DNA of 64,000 bases from Neocallimastix lanati (nom. inval.) (Eukaryota; Neocallimastigomycota; Neocallimastigomycetes; Neocallimastigales; Neocallimastigaceae). Within the stretch, counting starts at the first letter, position 1, and the number at the start of each line of letters is the position of its first letter. The notes beneath the pieces are model-generated. The model was not told where the DNA came from. It did not search any database and was given only the letters and a program-made list of their open reading frames with translations. Location of the stretch: positions 974,001 to 1,038,000 of the forward strand of contig JACVTC010000042.1 in the NCBI GenBank assembly GCA_016946835.1, written 5' to 3'. Below are positions 34,691 to 45,251 of the stretch, piece after piece. The position numbers were made by a program, and so were the translations under genes.

Positions 34691-37600
34691 TTATGATGTT
34701 TCCATTAAGTCTTCATTTCTTTTAGTATATGGTTCCAATTGTGAGATATGAAATACCGGATGGAGATGTAAGTTCTCTGGAAGTTCCAAACGGTAATTCA
34801 TTCTTTCCCTTTTTTCGATGATTTTAAAAGGTCCAAGATATTGAGTGGATAATTTTCTAGAGGGTTCATTCGTAAAGTAGTATCTTCTAAGCATAACCAA
34901 ATCATTTACCTTAAAGTCAGGTCCTACAGATTTTTTATTGTCAGCATATTTCTTAAAATCTTCTTTGGCTTTAATTAAATGTTGACGAAGGGCATTGAAG
35001 TGTGAAGACCAATCCCTAGTAAGAACAGAAGCACTATCTTTTAGCAGAATCGGTGGTGAATCAATAACACAATTTGGGTCGAATCCATAGTTAGCATGAA
35101 AAGGAGTTTGAGCTATTGATTTGTGAATGGAGTTGTTGTAGGACATTTCACATAAAGGGAGGTAGAAGCACCATTCATTTTGAGCAGAAGAACAATAGCA
35201 GCGAAGATATTGTTCTATTACAGCATTAGCCCGTTCAACCTGACCATTTGATTGTTGGTGGTGAGCAGTAGCAAGTCTTGGTTTAGCACGAATAGCATCG
35301 CACAACGAAGTCCAAAATTGAGAAGAGAATTGGGAACCATGATCAGACACAATCACTTTAGGAAAACCATGATACTTAAAGACTTGGAAAAGTAAGAGCT
35401 TAGCAGTTAAGTCGGCAGAGGGAACATCGGAGCAGGGTACTAAATGAATCATTTTGGTTAAATGATCAGAAACAACCATGATACAAGTGCAATCTTGTGA
35501 AGAAGGCAATGAAACAATAAAATCGACGCCAATAACTTCCCAGGGTTTTGTAGGAGTAGGAAGTGGTATTAGTTTACCATAAGGTTTATGACGACGGATT
35601 TTATTTCTACAACAAACATCACAAGAAGCCACATAATTTGAAATATCTTTTTTCATATTAGGCCACCAGTAGTTCCTTCTGAGTTTTTCAAAGGTCCTAT
35701 CTACCCCCTGATGGCCACTAGTGGGTGCATCATGGAAAGACTTTAAAAGTCTAGCCCTGAGACTGGAAGGAATAATAATACGCTTTTGAAAGTGAAGTAC
35801 GCCATCGACGAAGGAAAATAAAGAACTTTTGATGTTGTTTGACTTATCCCTTATTTTTAAGAGGATATTTTTACAATAATTATCAGCTTTCTGTGCTTCA
35901 ATAAGACTACTAATATTGTCATTTATAGCACAACAGAAAGCATTATTGTTAATTACAGGTTGTGATTCAGATGAAGAGTCAGATTTAAAATCTGGGCGTC
36001 TTGAAAGAGCATCTGGTTTGCCACTTTTAGCGCCTGATCTGAATGCAATCCTATAGTCAAACTTTGATAAAAAGAGACTCCAACGAATTTGTCTTTGATT
36101 TAAATGTTGGGGTTTCTTAAAATACAATAAGTTCTTGTGGTCTGTTATTACTTGAACAGGAAATTTTGCGCCTTCTAAATGATGCCTTCAAGTTTCAAAC
36201 GCAGTAATTATAGCAAGAAGTTCTTTATCATATATAGTATAATTGACTTCTGCTTTATTGAGGGATCTAGAATGGAAGGCTACGGGATGCAATAAGTTAT
36301 CAGTGTCACTAACCTGAGAAAGTATGCAACCGACAGCAAAGTCGCTAGCATCTGTTTCAACGATGAATTCTTTCTCTGGATTAGGAAAAATGAGTACTTC
36401 ATCAGCTTTAAAAGATTCTTTCAATTTATTAAAAGCTTTATTTGCTGATTCATCCCAATTAAATGTAGTATTTTTCCTTAAAAGTCGACGAAGAGGTTCC
36501 ATATTTTTGGCAAAATTATTGATAAACTTTCTATAGAAATTACATAAGCCTAGAAAACTTTTTAATTCCTTTTGATTCTTCGGAATAGGCCAATCCAGAA
36601 CAGATTTTACCTTATCCTTATCCATAGTGAGACCATCTACAGAAACAGTGAAGCCTAAGAAAGTGGTTTTAGTAACATGGAAGTCACATTTCTCTAATTT
36701 AGCATATAATCCATTGTTGATGAGAAGTTGAAGAACGATCCTAACATGTTTAATATGTTCTTTTTCGTTGTTAGAGTAAATAATGATGTCGTCCAGATAG
36801 ACTTGCACGAAAGAACCAATGATATCACTGAAGATATCTTGTACAAAACGTTGAAAAACCGAGGGGGCATTTCGAAGTCCAAAAGGCATAACGAGATATT
36901 CGAAATGTCCTAAAGGGGTTCTAAAAGCAGTAAGATATTCGTGACCTTCTTTAACTCTGATTAGGTTATAAGCAGATCTAAGGTCAAGACGAGTAAATAT
37001 CTTAGCTCCTTGAAAGGATTCAATCAAGTCATTTATTCTTGGAATTGGGTAGCTATTACGGATTGTGATAGCATTTAATCGGCGATAATCTACACAGAGT
37101 CTAAGGGTACCATCGCGTTTCATTACAAATAATATAGGAGCACCTGCTGGTGATTTTGACTTCCTAATGAATTTCTTTTTTAAGTTTTCCTTAATATAAT
37201 CCTTTAAAGCTTTCAGTTCTTGTACAGTAAGAGAGTATATTGGACCAAAATAAAGTTGTCCACCAGGAATAAGTTCAATAGCAATATCATAGTCACGATG
37301 GGGTGGTAAGTTCTCAGCTTGTTTCTTTTCAAATACTATTTTAAGATCCGAATAGTATTTATTAATAATCTCTTCTTTTCCCTGAACGTCAGTGTTTACT
37401 TCTTCTGAATCAATCATTGCAGCACATAAATCAGAATCTGAGATATCTGTATCAAAAGCCGAATTTGGTAATATTGAATCTTCTTCTGAATTCTCCAACA
37501 TTGAAGCAGTAATATTTTTATTTTGATTAAAAAACTTATTACTTTTGGAGGATGGGCAATGTGAGCCACAGTATCTACCAAGGAAGTAGATTCTATTATT

Positions 37601-38734
37601 TTTATAATCGATGAAAGGATTGTGAACGGATAACCAATCCCTTCCAAGAATACCATTAATGCCCTGAAGAGATAGATTAGCAATGCAGAATTCAAAAGTT
37701 TCCTTATGATCCATAAATTTTAATTTAAGGGGCTTAGTAGTTTGTCTGATATTCATACTTTTCCCATTAGGAAGTTGGATGTTGATTTGGGAATTGAGTC
37801 CTAACACAGGTAATCTATTAGAATTTGCGAAGTTTTTACAAATAAAACTTCTGGCAGAACCCGAATCAATTAATAGATTTGCCTTAATATTTCTTCCATT
37901 AATATCAAGGTAGAAGGTAGTTGTGATTGTTGTTTTAATATTCGGGGTGTAATTTGCTGAAAGTATGTCGTTTTTAGACTTATTTTTTCTGAAATGAGAA
38001 TGTTTAGAATTCTTTTCTGATTTTAATAAATCGTTTCTCTTCCTATGAAACGACATTTTTCCATTAAATTTATTTTTTTGATTGTGGCGTAGACGACTTT
38101 CCAAAAAACACTTCTTGTCAATTCCAATAATAATGTTGGTAGCTTCAAAAAGAGTAGATGGCTTTTCGAGTTTATCAAACTCTTCGCGGACTTTGTCAAG
38201 TAGACCCTTACCGATGATATCTATTAAAACTTCGTCGGGCCATCCTAAACGTCCAGCCAATCTCCGAAATTCAATAGTATATTCAGCAACATTTCCTAAT
38301 TGAAGTTGTTTCAATTTCCACAACTTTTCCATGATGACATATTTTTGCTTCCTTTCATTCCCAATATCAAAGTTATCCAGTAAGAGCTTTTTAAACTTAC
38401 TAAATTCAAGGTTCTTTAGAGTACCATCAGTTAAAAGAGAAAGACCCCATTTTCTGGCGGTACCAGTAAGTTTATTAATAACAAAAGAACTTTTTAGTTC
38501 ATCCTTTTGAAAGGAATTTGGATGCTCCTTAAAGAAATCTTCACTTTGAATTAAAATTTCTAATATATTTAGTTTATTGCTTTCATTTTCCTTTTGGAGG
38601 ACACCATTAGGAGAAAAGAAAGCAGGAATGAAGTCAGCAATTGCAGTAATAAGTTTGGATGCATTTTCATCATGGAGATAGGAATTATTAACTTCACTTG
38701 AGGAAATTGCTTGTTTATTACTATTGAAATCCAT
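34691..38734 (-). pseudogene. gag-pol: RT-B Gag-Pol polyprotein with one TGA stop
   Basis: Minus strand, one frame of 1348 codons from ATG 38732-38734 (MDFNSNKQAISSSEV), broken only by TGA 36188-36190. This sits where relatives have Trp (AFET-stop-RHHLEGAKF). Order: Gag domain (about residues 60-215) followed by a basic stretch with no CCHC knuckle; protease DSG at D290; reverse transcriptase with VYLDDIIIYS (Y646); RNase H VETDASDFAVG (D795); then, past the stop, integrase with an H2C2 finger (HDAPTSGHQG, CDVC) and the DDE core (GVDFIVSLP, SDHGSQF, NGQVERANA). It ends KRNEDLMETS with no chromodomain. Without readthrough the product would be an RT without complete RNase H or integrase. It may still be mobilised in trans. 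Confidence 0.9.
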
Positions 38735-39571
38735 TTTTATGCCTTTAGTATAGATAAAAATAGGATAGAGTTAACAAAATGGACATTTTTATTACACAAA
38801 ATTAAGAATTATAATAAGGATTTTGATTAATAAATATTTTATAGAATACACTTTAATTTCTTCCTTCCCGTGTTACCGTTCATTTGGTTTATCAACCAAA
38901 GGGCTGAGGTGTAGGTCTAATGTTACAGCCTACCAGTAACGGTCAACTACGTACTTGGAAATTAAATTAAAATGATTAACAAAATATTATTATAAACTTA
39001 TCCTTTATTATAAACTTCTTCATAAATACAATATTTAGTATTACTTTAATTAAAATTCGATATCACTTTCTTATGCCTTACAACATTCAAAAACCGGCAA
39101 AAGTGATCCATTAAAACATAAAAAAAATATTTTATGTTTTCCATAGCAGTTTTATATAATCAAGCATAAAAAAACATAACTGCTATAACCAATTTTGTTT
39201 GGGATAAACATACTGTTAAAACCCATTATTAAAATTAAAACTATATAATTTTACTTCAATACATAATATTGAAGAACCTCGAGGCCTTCGGTGACCAAGA
39301 GTTCCTTATTCGCTAGAGCTACATTCGGATAACCTATACTTTCACGTGAAATACTGCATTTCCGTACAGTACAAACCGCTACGGTATAGGAAAAGGAGAC
39401 CTTTCCTTTATTACTACCTAAAAATGTACTCACCATCCCCAATTAGATGGCTAACTCTATATATGAAGGTATTATTACCTTCTCAGTTTGTTATTTTTTT
39501 TTTTTTTTTTTTTTTTTTTTTATTTTTTAAAATTTTTATTTATTTCTTTATTTATTTATTATTATTATAGT

Positions 39572-39607
<36 letters not shown>

Positions 39608-40008
39608 ATTTTCAATTATTATTTCTATTCTTAATTATATTATCTAAAATTATTATTATTATTCTATACTATTAATTCTAAATTATTAAAATGATACTAA
39701 TCTATTATATATTTATTCTAAAATTATTTTAATTAAATTATTATAATCTAAAACTATTCTAGAATATTAATTTATTATTCTATTATTAACTATAAAAAAT
39801 TTTTTTTTTTTTTTTTTCAATCAAAATTGCTAATAAAAAAAAAATTTTTTTTTTTTTTTTTTGCGCCACTCTAGCTATATATTATTATTGTATTCTAATA
39901 TATATAATTTCAATAGGCTAATTCACTAATAAAATTTCCAATGTTACACTATTCTAAAAATTTTTCACATTTTATCTAACCCTAAGCTAATCTATGAAGA
40001 GTTATTAT
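38735..40008 (-). other. RT-B 5' leader
   Basis: 1.27 kb between the 5' LTR and gag. Minus-strand structures: TTTGGTT-GATA-AACCAAA (7-bp hairpin, around 38893-38910) next to GTAGG/CCTAC and enclosed by ACCGTT/AACGGT (around 38875-38945), about 140 nt before the gag ATG; also CTATAC/GTATAG around 39330-39390 and the motif shared with RT-A at 39283-39313. Long T runs lie at 39488-39520 and 39573-39603. The plus-strand frame at 39346-39570 is not credible. Confidence 0.65.
39283..39313 (-). promoter_or_regulatory. Leader motif shared with RT-A
   Basis: On the minus strand it reads GCGAATAAGGA, 8 nt, GTCACCGAAGGC: the same 11-nt and 12-nt blocks as RT-A 26942-26970. It lies about 550 nt upstream of gag. 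Confidence 0.7.
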
Positions 40009-40890
40009 TGTAATAATTCTATTAAGAACTAACTCAAAATAGAATTATTAACTACAACTTAACGACTAATTCATTAAGTTGAGAAAATAAAATAAAATAA
40101 ATTTTTTTACCTTTAATGTAGAGTTTATTATAAAATTAATTATAATAATAACACAAAATGTAAGAGAAGAATTGTTTGTATAAATTGATCTTAAAAATAT
40201 GTTTTTGAATAAAATATTTTTATTAATTTATTAAAGTTAAAAATATAAAAATGTTACTATTATAACTATGTTTTTTATAATAATAACTCTTGATTTCTCA
40301 AAGAGAACTCAAGAGCCTTACTTATATTTTTTTATGAAAATAAGGTTAAATAAGAAAGGGTTTTCTAATCTTAACAAATCTCTTATCTAGGAAAAGATTA
40401 GATAGAAAAACCTAGATAAGTTTTCGATCGATATTCTATCCATATCGATCATCGCATTAATTAAGTAAAACCGATTACTTCTAAAAAGTAATTGGAAAAA
40501 ATCTTAATTAACCGATTTTCTAATCTAATCTAATGATCGAAAATAAAAGAATAAAATAATAAAAGATATTTCGATCATATAATTTATCCTTATATTAAAA
40601 ATATAAAATTAAATAGTTAATAAAATACAGAATACATTATAAAATACAGAATACATTATAAAATACAGAATAAAATACAATACAAAATATATTAGTTACA
40701 GTAGAGAATTTAACATATTGTAAATATATTATTTAAAATTAATTAAATAAATTTTGTTAAATTAATGAATATTTAAAATTAAATTAAATAAATTTAATAA
40801 ATATTATATGTAATTAAATAAAGTTATAGTTATAATAACTTAACTAAGAAAATATAATTATTTGTTAGCAAATAATTATAGATTCTTACA
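40009..40890 (-). repeat. RT-B 5' LTR
   Basis: 882-bp copy of 33795-34677, with the hairpin at 40287-40315. Confidence 0.93.
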
Positions 40891-41445
40891 TTTTGATGCA
40901 GTATTTAAATAAAAAGAGAATATTATCAAGAAATAAAATTAAATATAATAAATAATTAGTTAAATTATATATGTATATTATAATAATAAATAGTAATATA
41001 AAAATTATTAAATTTATTTAATTAGTTAATAGCCAATAGGATTTAATTTATAGTAAATTAGAAATTAGAAATATAAAAGAAAAATTATTATAATTCTTTA
41101 AAGAAGAGGAGGTTTTTTTATTTGGAAAAAAATAGAGATAAAATTGGTTAAAATAAATATATTTGGGGAATATATTTATTTATCAAAAATTTTAATAGTA
41201 ATAAGTTAGTTAGAAATAAATAATTAATAAGATCTTTAATAACATTTTATTATACAATTTGTATTACGACATAAATAATTTAAATAAATAAATAAAACGA
41301 CAAAACTATAATTTTTTTTATATTTTGTTTTAATATTATCGTGTATTGTAATTATATATTTTTATATTAGAATATATTTTTATTTAATACAATCTTGCTA
41401 ACCACAAAAACATTGATACTTATAGAAATAACGTATCAATTTGTA
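40891..41445. other. AT-rich spacer
   Basis: No gene or repeat recognised. A purine-rich string GAAGAGGAGG sits near 41102. It ends with the TTGTA target duplication of solo LTR E1. Confidence 0.6.
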
Positions 41446-43204
41446 TGTAATAGCTATACTAAAACTAAAATTAATTAATATAACTATTATCTATGTTGAA
41501 ATTACAACTGAATTAAATTTCAATTTCAATTAATTTCAATTAAAATTATTAAAAACAAAATAATTAATAAAAATTTATAATTCATTAATTATTCTTTAAA
41601 TTTTATTTATTTTATAATATTATAAGTTATTTGATCATCTTAGGACCAGCTTAGGCCTACTGATTCTAATGATATCATATTAAACTTAAATATTATTAAT
41701 AAATAAAATATTTATTAACATGAATCATTTGGTCATGTCATCCTTGATTCATAAATTAATGTTTATGTATTAATTTATGTTATATTGATTTAATTAATTA
41801 TTAATTATTAATTACTATATTAAATATTTAAATTTAATATTATATTATATATATTAGCTAATATATTAGATTAAAAAATATAATTTATTTATATTAAACA
41901 TATTCTTATACTAAATATTATTATTGTCAACTTTATATTATTATTATCAATATTCTCAAACCTACAAAGTATAAAAAGAAAATTCAAATTTATCTTTTTG
42001 TTCTTTGTAAGGTTATAGTTAACCTATTATAATATAACTATATATTTTTATTAATAAATAAAAATTTTTATCATATCAAACCAATTATTAGTTTTAATTA
42101 AGTGTTAAATTAACAAATTTAACTTTATAACTCTTTTATTTTAGTAATTTACTTATATCTATATAGTTATATTATATAGATATATCAACCTGATTCCTCG
42201 TTAAATTCAATCTGTTTACTTTTTAACAATCTACAATTTTAATATTATTTTTACATAATATTAAAATTGAGAAAATAAAATTAAAAAAAAATAAAAATTA
42301 TACTTAATTATACAGAGTTTATTATAAGTAAATATAACAAACAATAACCAAGCAACGGCAGAATAGTAGTTGAAAATATTCTTTTAAAAAAAAAACCTTT
42401 TATGATTAATAACAGTTTTTTTTGATATATAAATAAAAAATTTATTTTATTTGTTATTATTTATTATATTTTCTTAAAATAATAACTCTTGATTTCTCAA
42501 AGAGAATTCAAGAGTCCTATTTATATTTTTTAAAAAATTAATCGGTTAAATAAATTTGTTTTCTAATCTTAACAAAAAATCTATTTAGGAAAAGATTAGA
42601 AGAAAAACCTAAATAGTTTTTCGATCAATATTCTAATCATATTGATCATCGTATAATTAAAGAAAACCTATTTGTTAGGAAAAACATTAATTACCGATTT
42701 TCTAATTAATTATAAAATATTAAATATTGATAGGATAAGAATTAAAAAAAAAAAAGATTTTTTTTTTTTTTTTTTTCATTTAAAAAATAAAGATTAAATA
42801 ATATGATAGATTAGATACATTTATAGTTTATAATACATTATAAAATACATAATTCATTTTAATTAAAATAACTAATATTTTTATGGTAAAATATTAAATA
42901 CAAATTTACATAATTTTTTGTAAAAATTCTATTTAAATGAATAATAATAATAAGTAAATAAATTTTATATTATTTATATAAATGTATAAAATTATAATAT
43001 ATAAATAAATTTAGATCAATATATGAAAATATAACTATTAAATAAATTTATAAGTTAAAATCAATGAATATATTAATTATTATTTAAATAAATAATTATT
43101 TAAAAATAATTATTATTTTATAAATAATTATAAATTATTAATGATTTTTCATTAATTATAAGAAATATTAATTATTCATTATTGAATAATTATGATTTCT
43201 TACA
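41446..43204 (+). mobile_element. Solo LTR E1 (RT-B-like family), split by D1
   Basis: Ends TGTAATAG and TTCTTACA, flanked by TTGTA at 41441-41445 and 43205-43209. Without D1 it is about 1.0 kb and aligns in order with the RT-B LTR: TTGAGAAAATAAAAT, GAGTTTATTATA, hairpin 42486-42514, ATTTCTTACA. It is more diverged than the RT-B LTRs. Confidence 0.85.
41494..42228 (+). mobile_element. Solo LTR D1 inside E1
   Basis: 735 bp, TGTTGAAATTACAACTGAAT to TTTTTAACA, with ATCTA duplicated at 41489-41493 and 42229-42233. It shares the blocks CTTAGGCCTA and TTGTTCTTTGTAAGGTTA with D2 and D3, and has a TATA-like TATAAAAAG near 41973. Confidence 0.9.
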
Positions 43205-43258
43205 TTGTAATAGGTACGTTTATTATTAACTAAAATAACAAATAATAACTAATCTAAA

Positions 43259-43970
43259 TGTTGAAATTATAACTGAATTGAAATCTCAATTTCAGTTATT
43301 TACATTTCAATAATTAAAAATATTATTTATTTAATTATAAATAATATATATATTTAAATAATTAATAATTAATATAAATTCTTGTTTAATATTTAAAGGG
43401 TTATCTTAGGCCTAATAATTCTGAGAATATTAATAAATAAGGTTTATATTAATAATTAATTTCAATGATACATTTGACGTCACGTGTATTTTATTTATAT
43501 TATGTTTTTATATATGTTTACAACATATCTATATTAAATTCAATTATTCAAATTAATTATATAATTAAATTTATCCTTATATTTTATTAGTATTTATATT
43601 ACTATATTATTACTATCTTATAATTAAATATTATTATTATGTAACTTATAAAGTATAAAAGAAAGATGTAAAAATCTATCTTTTATGTTCTTTGTAAGGT
43701 TATTGTAAAATTACCTTAATAGTAATATATTATAGATATTTTATTATTAAATAAAATCAATAAATTTAAAATCAAATTAATTTGATAATTCTAATTATCA
43801 AAGTTTATTATAAATAAATTTTTATTAAACTAAACATTTAAATATTTATTATTATTATTATATATCTATATAGTATATTACTATATAGACATATCGACTT
43901 AGTGAATATTTTTATTAAAACATATTATTTTATTTAAATTTAAATTATAAATTATATCAAAATCTTAACA
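43259..43970 (+). mobile_element. Solo LTR D2
   Basis: 712 bp, TGTTGAAATTATAACTGAAT to AATCTTAACA. CTAAA is duplicated at 43254-43258 and 43971-43975. Same family as D1. Confidence 0.92.
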
Positions 43971-43976
43971 CTAAAG

Positions 43977-44715
43977 TGTTAAAATTAAGATATAAAATAG
44001 TTTTATGATTAATAACGTTACTAGGTTAATATGTTGAATTATATATTAATAATCCAACAATAATTAATTAATAATAATATAATTAAAATAATATAAGATA
44101 AATAGTTAAGTTATTTAAACACTTAATATCTAAGAATATTTTAAATAATAATTTCTTTGAAGGATTTATGAAATATTTATTTATTGAATTATTAGTATAT
44201 AATTATTGTAAATACAATAACCTTACAAAGAACATAAAAGATAGATTTTTACATCTTTCTTTTATACTTTGTAAGTTACATAATAATAGTATTTAATTAT
44301 AAGATATTAATAATATAGTAATATGAATATTAATAAAATATTAAGATAATAACAATATCGATATGTTTAAAATATTTAATATAACTAAATAAATTTAATT
44401 TATAATTATATAATTAATTTGAATAATTAAAAATAGTAGTTAATATATATGATGTAAACATATATATAAACATAATATAAATAAATACATGTGACGTCAT
44501 ATGTAGATAATTGAAATTATTAATATAAATCTTATTTACTAATATTCTCAGAATTATTAGGCCTAAGATAATTCTTTAAATATTAAATAAGAATTTATAT
44601 TAATTATTAATTATTTAAATATATATATTATTTATAATTAAATAAATAATATTTTTTAACTATTGAAATGTAAAATAACTGAAATTGAGATTTCAATTCA
44701 GTTATAATTTCAACA
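43977..44715 (-). mobile_element. Solo LTR D3, inverted next to D2
   Basis: 739 bp, opposite orientation to D2, with TAAAG duplicated at 43972-43976 and 44716-44720. Only CTAAAG separates it from D2, so the two form a giant inverted repeat. Confidence 0.92.
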
Positions 44716-45251
44716 TAAAGGCTAAGATAACTTAACACCTCTCTATACGAGTTGTTAATAATAAACACTAAATTAATTAATTCAATAACTATTACTTCTT
44801 AATTACACTAGAATATAGCGCAGCACTTTATAACTCTATTTGTTATCAGTTGCTGGGTTTACACTGCGTAATATATTTTATTTAATAATTATATTTTATT
44901 TATTAATATTAATATTTATAATAACAATTTACGTTAATAGTAACGCTAGTGCGTTACAGTTACAAGACAAGTTCAATTATTATTTATACATGTCAATAAT
45001 ATTATGATTGGTAAATAATTTAATTTAACTTAGTTTACTAATCACTAAATAAGATATATTTAACTAAGTATTTAACTATATAATTAATTATAAAATAATA
45101 AAATTTAATGTACGAAAATAACAAAAGATTTTATTTGATTAGCCGAAATTGCTAGCTGTTTAGAGATACGTTACGTAACCAAAGAACTATCATTGGATAG
45201 GCTTGAAGTTACCATGTATCTGTTACAAGGCCTCTCCCAAGGAGCAAGCTA

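Larger units (their letters stand above)
33795..40890 (-). mobile_element. RT-B: Ty3/Gypsy LTR retrotransposon, nearly intact
   Basis: LTRs 33795-34677 (3' LTR for this strand) and 40009-40890 (5' LTR) differ at about two positions (one C/T and a T-run length), so the insertion is young. Between them is one long gag-pol frame with a single TGA. Flanks are TTTAA (33790-33794) and TTTTG (40891-40895), so no target duplication is evident. The element begins 7 bp from the RT-A LTR end. Confidence 0.92.
43206..45227 (-). mobile_element. RT-C 3' LTR, split by D2 and D3
   Basis: Its termini are imperfect inverted repeats: TGTAATAGGTAC at 43206 and GTATCTGTTACA ending at 45227. Removing D2, D3 and their duplications leaves about 560 bp. 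The right end sits against the purine-rich tract GGGAGAGGCC (minus sense, about 45228-45238) that follows the RT-C pol stop. There is no second copy in the window because the 5' part of RT-C is lost. Confidence 0.65.

Noticed and set aside
36324-38303. Several short frames opposite or out of phase with RT-B gag-pol
   Set aside because: The true reading frame on the minus strand is continuous with clear domains.
39251-39570. Short frames on both strands in the RT-B leader
   Set aside because: They lie in the untranslated leader and run into a T homopolymer.
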